From Leadbetterella sp040829825 (GTDB lineage Bacteria; Bacteroidota; Bacteroidia; Cytophagales; Spirosomataceae): a stretch of 64,000 nt of DNA. Positions 16,168 through 22,389 of the stretch are shown here, piece by piece. Both the position numbers and the translations under genes were made by a program. The stretch lies in the NCBI RefSeq assembly GCF_040829825.1, contig NZ_JBFOLH010000009.1; one strand, given 5' to 3'. The notes under the pieces were generated by a model that did not search any database, was not told the origin of the DNA, and saw only the letters and a list, made by a program, of their open reading frames with translations. Numbering within the stretch: the first letter of the stretch is position 1; each line of letters starts with the position of its first letter.

Positions 16168-16251
16168 ACCATTTTGCTGACGTCAGCAAAATGGTCAGGA
16201 ATCACTTCTGAGCCCGGATTGATCATTTTGCTGACGTCAGCAAAATGATCA
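16168..16251. repeat. Two perfect palindromes with a shared core
   Basis: A 28-base perfect palindrome (16168-16195) and a 32-base one (16220-16251) share the core CATTTTGCTGAC|GTCAGCAAAATG. There is no T-run after either. On the minus strand each reads D-H-F-A-D-V-S-K-M. They lie between convergent genes apbE and the dinD remnant. A weaker hairpin, gaaaggtc...gaccctttc, follows at 16252-16275 and may be the real terminator. Confidence 0.85.
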
Positions 16252-16299
16252 GAAAGGTCCCAGGAGACCCTTTCTTTTAAAAACAGGCTCCTTTTCCCT

Positions 16300-16763
16300 T
16301 TACTTTGTATTGAGTTTCTTAGCATCTTTAAGCAGTTTTTTATCTTCTGCTTTTACCTTCCGTTCTACCTTTTTAATGTCTTCCTCTGCCGGAAGGTTTT
16401 CCGGTTTAATACCACTTTTCAGCAAAAGGCCTCTCACATCTTTGTTATTCTTGACATGTTCGCGGGTAATACCCGACTCCGTTTTCAGCTCATTCTTACG
16501 AATATTAACATTTGTCAGTTCGTTTGCAAAGTCTTTTGCCTTAATCGTTATGGTAGGAAGAAAATCAGCAAGCGGCCGGTTATCAGGAACGCCTAATTTG
16601 GTTTTCATTCCCAGGGTGGTTTCACCACCAATAAAAAATTCCGCCATTGGGTATAGCCCAACAATACCTGCAGGTCGCGGGCAAACCAAAATTCTGTCTC
16701 TTCCAGCGTATTTACGGCCAATTCGAAGTCGCTGTGTAGTCTCGATACAAGTTCTCTTTTCAT
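16300..16763 (-). pseudogene. dinD: DinD (DNA damage-inducible protein D) with a large internal deletion
   Basis: The start at 16763 reads MKRELVSRLHSDFELAVNTL and then FWFARDLQVLLGYTQWRNFL, the N-terminus of a DinD/BRO-type protein. Around 16630-16640 the sequence jumps, with a frame change, to GGETTLGMKTKLGVPDNRPL and continues ADFLPTITIKAKDFANE to the normal C-terminus ...VERKVKAEDKKLLKDAKKLN. Intact relatives are about 270-290 residues, so roughly 150 middle residues are gone. DinD is an SOS-associated protein that inhibits RecA in E. coli. This copy cannot be functional. Confidence 0.8.
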
Positions 16764-16802
16764 ATATGGATTAGTTTGATTTTACCTTAAATATACCGTT
16801 TT

Positions 16803-16824
16803 TTCAGAATTCCTTCAGAATTGC
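16803..16824 (+). promoter_or_regulatory. Tandem 11-bp operator, response-regulator type
   Basis: TTCAGAATTCC followed directly by TTCAGAATTGC, a direct repeat with an 11-base period as bound by OmpR-family regulator dimers. It lies about 30 bases before the outer-membrane barrel remnant. A weaker copy is at 17805-17826. Confidence 0.6.
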
Positions 16825-16852
16825 CTCCGTATTTCGCCCAAAAAATATATTC

Positions 16853-17635
16853 ATGAAACCGGCTTATTGCTTTATATTCCGGGTGCTTTCTTCTCTTTCT
16901 TTATCCGGCCAGGTGAAGTCGGTTATCGTATCCGGGACCGTCAGGGCCCATGCTGACAAATCGGTGGTACCCTATGCCAATATCGTGCTCAAAACCGCCA
17001 AAGACAGCGTATTTGTGGCAGGCACGGTAACCAACGATGAGGGGAGATTCACCCTGGCCAATATTTCACCGGGAAACTACAGCCTGCAGGCTTCTTTTAC
17101 CGGGTACGAGACCCGGTCACAGCACCTGTTTGTTGGGAGCCTTTCGGCATTCCTCGATATTCCCGCCCTGGAAATGGAAGAAAGCACCACTGCTCTGGCG
17201 GCCATGGTGATCACGGGCAGCGCAGAAGAGGTCAGCTATAAAGTAGACATCCGGATATTCCCCAAATACGATGACGCTGAAATCATCAAAGTGGGCAACC
17301 CCGCCCTGAGGCCCCAGTTCACCAATTCAGCAGAGCTCGGGCACCGGTACAGCTGGAACAGCGGCTACCTGTATTCTGCCGTATACCACCGCCAGGCTGA
17401 CGGCACCATTACCCGTATCTCGGCGGTTGTTCCGGGACGCCGCCTTGTGTATGCCGTCTTCCAGAATGCCGGAAAAAGCTACAATACCGGCCTCGACGCC
17501 CTCTGGAACCAAAAGGTATCAGGCCTCTATGCGTATACCCTCAGCACCAACATTTACCGCAACCAGATCAATGCATTTACAGTGCAAAACCTCTACCCTG
17601 AGCCCAACATCTTCCCGGCAGACCGGGAGCGGAAT
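16853..17635 (+). pseudogene. Outer membrane beta-barrel receptor with internal deletion and lost C-terminus
   Basis: The first ~125 residues are a signal peptide plus a carboxypeptidase-regulatory-like domain (VSGTVRAHADKSVVPYANIV, then GNYSLQASFTGYETRS). At about residue 130 (AEEVSYKVDIRIFPKYDDAE) it leaps to the distal barrel, KVGNPALRPQFTNSAELGHR, so the plug and much of the barrel are missing. At about 17630, after NIFPADRERNE, it breaks again and joins a reversed response-regulator fragment. Intact family members (outer membrane beta-barrel, TonB-receptor-like) are 750-900 residues. The joined frame runs on to 17722 as nonsense. Confidence 0.8.
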
Positions 17636-17735
17636 GAAAATCAGGGGCATGCTCACACCGGTAGCCTTCGGCCGAAAGATAGGCCGACATGCTGTCGAGC
17701 AGGTCTTTCTCATCTTCGATGATCAGTATTTTCAT
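17630..17735 (-). pseudogene. Response regulator, first ~35 residues only
   Basis: From the ATG at 17735 the minus strand reads MKILIIEDEKDLLDSMSAYL and then SAEGYRCEHAPDFHSA before losing similarity at about 17630. This is the start of an OmpR-family receiver with its acidic EDE pocket. The phosphorylated Asp, the DNA-binding domain and any partner kinase are gone. It abuts the truncated barrel gene tail to tail, so one deletion removed the ends of both. Confidence 0.75.
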
Positions 17736-17789
17736 AGGCGAAAGATACAAAGCTTCCGATGCCTGTTCCGGGAAGTACCGGCATTTATT

Positions 17790-17826
17790 TATCTTTGTCT
17801 GAAATACAAAATTCCTCCAGAATTGC
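17790..17826 (+). promoter_or_regulatory. Consensus -7 box and tandem operator before the EamA gene
   Basis: TATCTTTG (17790-17797) is a perfect TAnnTTTG box. Just downstream, TACAAAATTCC/TCCAGAATTGC (17805-17826) is a degenerate copy of the 11-base tandem operator at 16803. It lies between the reversed response-regulator start and the EamA gene, as an autoregulatory site of the lost regulator would. Confidence 0.5.
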
Positions 17827-17864
17827 GTCGTATTCTTGTCCATTTTCACTAAACTCAAAAATCC

Positions 17865-18281
17865 ATGTGGTGGTTCTACGCCCTGTTATCGGCCTTTTTC
17901 GCTTCGCTCACGGCCATATTTGCCCGTTTGGGCGTGGCGGGTATCAGCTCTAACCTGGCCACGGGCATAAGAACCCTGGTTATCCTGGTGCTGGTCTGGG
18001 GCATCGTATGGTTTAAGGGGGAACAGAAGGAGCTGTCTGCCCTTCCTAAAAACGCCGTTTTCTTCCTGGTCATTTCCGGCCTGGCAACGGGCCTCTCGTG
18101 GCTGTTTTATTTCAAGGCCCTGCAGGTGGGAAATGTTTCGCAGGTAGCGGCCGTAGATAAGCTGAGTGTGGCGCTGACCATTGTCCTGGCCGTCGTATTC
18201 CTGAACGAAACCCTGAGCCTGCGGACGGCCATAGGCGCTCTTCTGATCATTGCCGGCACATTTATCCTGATCCGGTCCTGA
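17865..18281 (+). CDS. Half-size EamA family transporter
   Basis: 138 residues with about five membrane spans covering one EamA repeat (FFASLTAIFARLGVAGI near the start, LNETLSLRTAIGALLIIAGT near the end). Full DMT-superfamily exporters carry two such repeats in about 290 residues; single-repeat forms like this work as dimers. Substrate unknown. It stands alone, rightward, after the deletion region, with a consensus -7 box upstream and a large inverted repeat after it. Confidence 0.88.
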   Translation: MWWFYALLSAFFASLTAIFARLGVAGISSNLATGIRTLVILVLVWGIVWFKGEQKELSALPKNAVFFLVISGLATGLSWLFYFKALQVGNVSQVAAVDKLSVALTIVLAVVFLNETLSLRTAIGALLIIAGTFILIRS

Positions 18282-18296
18282 AGGTTACAGAAGGCC

Positions 18297-18357
18297 GGCG
18301 GGTTTCTTTCCGGAACCTACGCAAGTGTGCAACGCACGTTCCGGAAAGAAACCCGCC
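18297..18357. repeat. Long inverted repeat with 20-base perfect arms
   Basis: GGCGGGTTTCTTTCCGGAAC (18297-18316) is exactly mirrored at 18338-18357, with a 21-base spacer. It lies between two convergent genes and overlaps the 3' end of the leftward one, supplying that protein's last ~13 residues. It may be a two-way terminator or a mobile palindromic element that inserted there. Confidence 0.85.
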
Positions 18358-18862
18358 CGGAGTCGATATCAGGGTATTGGTTAAGCAGGTAATTTTCGAG
18401 CTGCTCGTCAAAAGAATACCTTGAATCGCCCCGGAACAGGCCATGGTCAGGGTCAAAGAGATACGTGGATTCAGAAGCGGGTTGGGGATCGGCAAAAAAG
18501 GCGATGGCCTGGCCGCTGTTACTGTTTTTCAGGTAAAACCCGCAGAGTACAAAAGCCTGGCGGTGAAAGGTGCGCAGGAAAGTCAGCGGGCCGTATTCTT
18601 CACCGTCCCATTCAAGCCCGTAACGGGGCAGGATAGTGCTGAAACCCTTCAGGCCCGGCTCAAGCCCTGTAGCTGTACCCCGGCCCATCTGGCCGGACTC
18701 GCTCATCATCCTGAAAAATACCCGGAAGTCGGCATAATGCAGGTAGGCCCCCGCAAAAGACACAGGCACAGCCGATAAACAGCCGTTGCAAATCGCATCC
18801 TGCCAAACCGATGTTTCCTCTTTTATGTAAGATAATTGGTTAAAACCCTGAATGCAAACCAT
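18317..18862 (-). CDS. Conserved-looking hypothetical protein
   Basis: 181 residues, soluble, no signal peptide, starting MVCIQGFNQLSYIKEETSVW. A coherent body follows (FRVFFRMMSESGQMGRGTAT, TFLRTFHRQAFVLCGFYLK, SFDEQLENYLLNQYPD). No family recognised. The last residues, SGRVSFRNVRCTLA, are coded by one arm of the 18297-18357 inverted repeat, so the original C-terminus may have been replaced. It converges on the EamA gene. Confidence 0.6.
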   Translation of the reverse strand: MVCIQGFNQLSYIKEETSVWQDAICNGCLSAVPVSFAGAYLHYADFRVFFRMMSESGQMGRGTATGLEPGLKGFSTILPRYGLEWDGEEYGPLTFLRTFHRQAFVLCGFYLKNSNSGQAIAFFADPQPASESTYLFDPDHGLFRGDSRYSFDEQLENYLLNQYPDIDSGRVSFRNVRCTLA

Positions 18863-18909
18863 GCGTATTTTGTATTAAGCGTCAGCAATGCAAAATAAAG
18901 CAATACACC

Positions 18910-18971
18910 GGTGCGATGATAGCGTAGAAATACGTGATTTTACATTACGTATTTCTACGTTTCTCCGCACC
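18910..18971. promoter_or_regulatory. Nested inverted repeats in an intergenic region
   Basis: Inner arms CGTAGAAATACGT (18923-18935) and ACGTATTTCTACG (18947-18959) are perfect 13-mers around an 11-base spacer. Outer arms GGTGCG (18910-18915) and CGCACC (18966-18971) enclose them. The site lies in the 213-base gap between divergent genes 18862 and 19076, upstream of the two-component set, and may be an operator. Confidence 0.55.
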
Positions 18972-19075
18972 TGAAAAGCCCCCGTGAATATTCGTTCTGT
19001 AAGGCTTTATTTAATAACAAAAATTTTCCAGTTTTGCAGGGATATCGTAAATCTTGTCACCTTAAATCATCTGAC

Positions 19076-19555
19076 ATGGAAAAGTTACCCACCATCCCCG
19101 TTGAACTGGCCATTCAGCTCACTACCAACTGGCGTTTATTTTACGCAGACATTTACAATGATTCTGTGAAAATCAACAAAAAAATTGATCCCGACGGACA
19201 GGAAGTCTTCCGCGGTTTCCGGATCCCCATTGAAGACCTGGAACAGCTGCTGGAAGTAGCCAAAAGCTTCAATGCAGACCATTCGGAAAAGATCAATTCG
19301 GTACGGGCCTACCTGGTCAAAGACTCTCAGGATCCCAAACAGCTGAGTGATATCCATATTATCCTGGTACCGGTGGTGGGCGGGAAAGAAATCGACCCGT
19401 CTCCTACCCGGGGCGACGTTCAATACGGGAACGACCTGCTGCAGATAAAAGACGGTACCGCGGAAGCCCACCGTTCGGTGATCTTTGATTTTACCACCCC
19501 CTGTCCTACCCAATGTGATACAGACAGTGTACTTTATTCTTCTCAAAACGTATAA
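19076..19555 (+). CDS. Hypothetical protein upstream of two-component genes
   Basis: 159 residues from the ATG at 19076 (MEKLPTIPVELAIQLTTNWR). No signal peptide or membrane span. It ends CPTQCDTDSVLYSSQNV with a C-x-x-x-C pair. No family recognised. It lies 12 bases before a membrane protein gene and heads a run that includes a histidine kinase and a response regulator, so it may be a sensory or output partner. Confidence 0.72.
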   Translation: MEKLPTIPVELAIQLTTNWRLFYADIYNDSVKINKKIDPDGQEVFRGFRIPIEDLEQLLEVAKSFNADHSEKINSVRAYLVKDSQDPKQLSDIHIILVPVVGGKEIDPSPTRGDVQYGNDLLQIKDGTAEAHRSVIFDFTTPCPTQCDTDSVLYSSQNV

Positions 19556-19567
19556 AATGCCCGCAGT

Positions 19568-20206
19568 ATGAGCAGAATGTACCATACAGTTATTGTTCCG
19601 GCTATGGGTCTTCTGCCCATCATTGTGAGTTTGATCAGGCTGAAATACTGGAATGAGCAGGCCCGGATACTCTTTTTATACCTGGGCCTCTCTTTCACTT
19701 TCAATATCATAGCCAAGCTCACGGCCGGCAGCAATAACCTTCCTTATCTCCACTTGTATACCGTGCTGGAGTTCACCATTGTGTGCCTTTTCCTGAAGAG
19801 CTTCAGTAAAGATCGCCGGCACAGGTTACTGTTCAATGCCCTCATTGCCGGCTTTTTTGCTTTATCGCTGTGGTATGCCTTTATTAAGGAAAGCTTATTT
19901 GTGTTCAACAAAATACCCCGCTTTCTCGACAGCCTGATCATTTCGGTGATCTGCCTTTATTACCTGATGAAAGACCTGGGTTCCACGGTTTCCAATTTGT
20001 CGCGTTTCCAGTTTTTAACCCTGGCCGGGCTGCTGTTCTATTACAGCACTTCTTCCGCCCTTTTCGGCTTATCTGATATGCTGATCAAGGTACCGAAAAG
20101 CGTGGCCGACCTCTTCTGGAACATTCATGCCTCGCTGAACCTGCTGATGTACATCTTTTTTGCCATTGCTTTTTATTCACTTAAAAACCTGCAAAATGGA
20201 CGTTGA
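19568..20206 (+). CDS. Hypothetical six-span membrane protein
   Basis: 212 residues with about six hydrophobic spans (VPAMGLLPIIVSLIRL, ARILFLYLGLSFTFNIIAKL, LLFNALIAGFFALSLWYAFI and others). No catalytic motif. The following kinase gene starts 11 bases inside its end, so the two are translationally coupled. A membrane sensor subunit working with the kinase is a reasonable guess. Confidence 0.75.
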   Translation: MSRMYHTVIVPAMGLLPIIVSLIRLKYWNEQARILFLYLGLSFTFNIIAKLTAGSNNLPYLHLYTVLEFTIVCLFLKSFSKDRRHRLLFNALIAGFFALSLWYAFIKESLFVFNKIPRFLDSLIISVICLYYLMKDLGSTVSNLSRFQFLTLAGLLFYYSTSSALFGLSDMLIKVPKSVADLFWNIHASLNLLMYIFFAIAFYSLKNLQNGR

Positions 20207-20966
20207 TTATTGGTATATCGTTGCCGGTATGGGCACGTCTTTCCTGTTCTGTTCGGCCATCCTGCTGTTTTACATGAAATACCGGAAAAACATCATGCAG
20301 CAGCAATACCAGCTGAAGGTGGCCGAAACCGAATACCAGAAAAAGCTCCTGCATTCGGTGGTGGAAGCCCAGGAAGAAGAACGGAAGCGAATTGCGGTGG
20401 CCCTGCACGACGACATGGGCAACCGCCTGAATATTCTTTCCCTCCTGCTCAACAACTCAGGCACTGCCGGCACCCCGGATGTTTCCGGGTACGTATCAGA
20501 AATGATCGGAACGGTCAGGAGCATCTCGCATTCGTTGTACCCGGTTAACCTGGAGAACCTCGGGCTGATCCTGTATATTGATGAGCTGATCGCTCTTTTA
20601 TCGCAAAAAATCACGGTTTCACTTCACCTGGCAAACCATTATACCCGAAAAAGTGTTTTTAAAGAAGTACAGCTGTACCGGATCATTCAGGAGTTCACCA
20701 CCAATGTGGTTAAGCATTCAGACGCCACGGAAATCCATATATGGATCAGTGATAACCCGAAAAACCTGTTGATGGTACTCTCGGATAACGGTCACAGTTT
20801 TGATTATGCCACCACCCGGAGAGGGATGGGCCTGAAAAATATTGAAGCCCGGATAGAGTCAATGAACGCACTCTATAAATGGAAAAATGTAGTGGGACAG
20901 GGCAGCCGGCTGATCATTAAAATACCGATGGAGCATGAACCTACCTATCCGAATAGCCATAATTGA
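20196..20966 (+). CDS. Sensor histidine kinase, HisKA_3 type
   Basis: 256 residues from ATG 20196, which overlaps the upstream membrane gene. One N-terminal membrane span (residues 6-27), a short coiled coil (QYQLKVAETEYQKKLLHSVV), then EEERKRIAVALHDDMGNRLN with phospho-acceptor H71. The ATPase domain has the N box (FTTNVVKHSDA) and G boxes (VLSDNGHSFD, RRGMGLKNIEARI). It lacks a sensor domain of its own, which makes the preceding membrane protein a likely partner. Its 3' end overlaps the response regulator start by 32 bases. Confidence 0.93.
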   Translation: MDVDYWYIVAGMGTSFLFCSAILLFYMKYRKNIMQQQYQLKVAETEYQKKLLHSVVEAQEEERKRIAVALHDDMGNRLNILSLLLNNSGTAGTPDVSGYVSEMIGTVRSISHSLYPVNLENLGLILYIDELIALLSQKITVSLHLANHYTRKSVFKEVQLYRIIQEFTTNVVKHSDATEIHIWISDNPKNLLMVLSDNGHSFDYATTRRGMGLKNIEARIESMNALYKWKNVVGQGSRLIIKIPMEHEPTYPNSHN

Positions 20967-21609
20967 CGACGAGCAGCTGATCACCGAAGGCATCCGGCTG
21001 CTTTTATCGGCGGATGAAAGCATCCGGGTCAGCTTTACCTCCTGCGACGGCCCGGCCTTCCTTTCAACGCTCGGCAGCCTGGGTCCGGAAGACTTTCCGC
21101 ACATTGCCCTGATTGATGTGCAGATGCAGCCTATGAACGGCTTTGAGCTCGTGGAAATCCTCCGGAAAGATTTCCCGGACCTGAAGATCATGATCCTTTC
21201 CTCTCACTACAAAAGCAGCGTATTCGGCTATATGATCAAGCTGGGGATATCGGCTTTCCTGCCGAAAAACTCCGACCGCAACAGCTTCATTGAGGCCATT
21301 CATAAAGTGCACAGCCACGGCATTTTCTTTAATACCACTGACCAGCAGATGCTGATGTCTTATATGAACAACCCGCCGCGCAAGAAAACCCTCTTTAACC
21401 TGCACGACGAGCTTTCTGACCGGGAGAAAGAAATTGTAAGGCTGATATGCGAACAATACTCCAACCAGGAGATCGGGGAAAAGCTGAGTCTGAGTCACCG
21501 CACCGTGGAAAGCCACCGGCAGAGGATCCTGGAAAAAACGGGAGTCCGGAACATTGCCGGGCTGGTCATTTACGCCGTGGTCAACGACATCTACCCCCTG
21601 CCCCGCTGA
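20935..21609 (+). CDS. NarL/FixJ-family response regulator
   Basis: 224 residues. The receiver has the acidic pocket D11/D12, phospho-acceptor D61 (ALIDVQMQPMNG) and SSHY/K residues further on. The C-terminal LuxR helix-turn-helix reads LSDREKEIVRLICEQYSNQE then SHRTVESHRQRIL. It is coupled by overlap to the HisKA_3 kinase, its certain partner. Targets are unknown; the nested inverted repeat at 18910 upstream of this gene run is one candidate. Confidence 0.94.
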   Translation: MNLPIRIAIIDDEQLITEGIRLLLSADESIRVSFTSCDGPAFLSTLGSLGPEDFPHIALIDVQMQPMNGFELVEILRKDFPDLKIMILSSHYKSSVFGYMIKLGISAFLPKNSDRNSFIEAIHKVHSHGIFFNTTDQQMLMSYMNNPPRKKTLFNLHDELSDREKEIVRLICEQYSNQEIGEKLSLSHRTVESHRQRILEKTGVRNIAGLVIYAVVNDIYPLPR

Positions 21610-21705
21610 TCTGCCGTTCCGGCCTTGCGTTCTTTCTGCGTAACGTTATCCGGTATAGTACCGATAATAATACCCGCATGATTATGTTTTTCAAAAGAAA
21701 AATCC

Positions 21706-21713
21706 TATATTTG
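21706..21713 (+). promoter_or_regulatory. -7 box before the stress flavoprotein gene
   Basis: TATATTTG is a perfect TAnnTTTG box, 38 bases before the ATG at 21752. No convincing -33 partner seen. Confidence 0.5.
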
Positions 21714-21751
21714 GTTACCAGATTCAATTTCAACACTAAAACACAAGCACG

Positions 21752-22258
21752 ATGAGTACAGAAAATTTGCACAGACAGGAAGCAGCAGACAAGCTGAAAG
21801 AAATGGTGGATAAGATTGACATTGGAATGATGTGCACTTTCCCCAAAGACAGCGACTACCCCCATGCCGTGCCTATGAGCCGGCAGGAAGCAGACGAAGA
21901 AGGCAATATCTGGTTCCTTTTTTCTTCAGAGAGCGAAACCCACCGGAACCTCAGCACCAACAACAAAGTAAGCCTTCTTTATGCGCACACGGGCGACTAT
22001 ACTTTTTTAAGCATCAACGGAACGGCAGAAATCTCGCGCGACCCCGCCCGGGTAGACAAGTACTGGAATAAGATGATCGAAGCCTGGTTTGAGAAAGGGA
22101 AAGAAGATCCGCGTATCCGTATACTCAAAGTAACACCCGATGAAGCGCATTACTGGGACAACAAGTCGAATAAGCTGGTTACCTTGCTGAAAGTAGCGGC
22201 CAGCGCCATTTCCGGGCAGCAGCTGGACATTGGCAGGGAAGGCAGGCTGAACCTGTAG
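21752..22258 (+). CDS. Pyridoxamine 5'-phosphate oxidase-like general stress protein
   Basis: 168 residues of the split-barrel flavin-binding fold: IDIGMMCTFPKDSDYPHAVP, then GNIWFLFSSESETHRNL and VSLLYAHTGDYTFLSINGTA. Such general-stress-26-type proteins bind FMN or FAD and occur in stress regulons; the true substrate is seldom known. Its neighbour is a catalase, in line with an oxidative-stress role. A small hairpin (22273-22294) separates them. Confidence 0.87.
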   Translation: MSTENLHRQEAADKLKEMVDKIDIGMMCTFPKDSDYPHAVPMSRQEADEEGNIWFLFSSESETHRNLSTNNKVSLLYAHTGDYTFLSINGTAEISRDPARVDKYWNKMIEAWFEKGKEDPRIRILKVTPDEAHYWDNKSNKLVTLLKVAASAISGQQLDIGREGRLNL

Positions 22259-22272
22259 TACGACCCACCTCG

Positions 22273-22294
22273 AACGAACCGCCCCGGGTTCGTT
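22273..22294. terminator. Small hairpin between the stress gene and katE
   Basis: Stem AACGAACC / GGTTCGTT with a 6-base loop, followed by atacaacctgttt rather than a clear T-run. Weak terminator or leader hairpin. Confidence 0.35.
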
Positions 22295-22389
22295 ATACAA
22301 CCTGTTTGTATGCAGGCCTCTACACATCGCTGCAAGCCTGTGATGAATATTCTATTGGCAGTATTTCCCCTTTAAAAGCAAAAACAGTT

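Noticed and set aside
15984..16325. Minus-strand reading frame containing DHFADVSKM twice
   Set aside because: It is antisense to apbE for half its length and exists only because the two palindromes are open in this frame. I treat it as a by-product, not a gene.
16310..16774. 154-codon plus-strand frame opposite dinD
   Set aside because: It mirrors the dinD remnant, which has clear homology on the minus strand.
22306..22389. Longer katE start
   Set aside because: The extra 28 residues overlap the hairpin region and do not resemble a catalase N-terminus.
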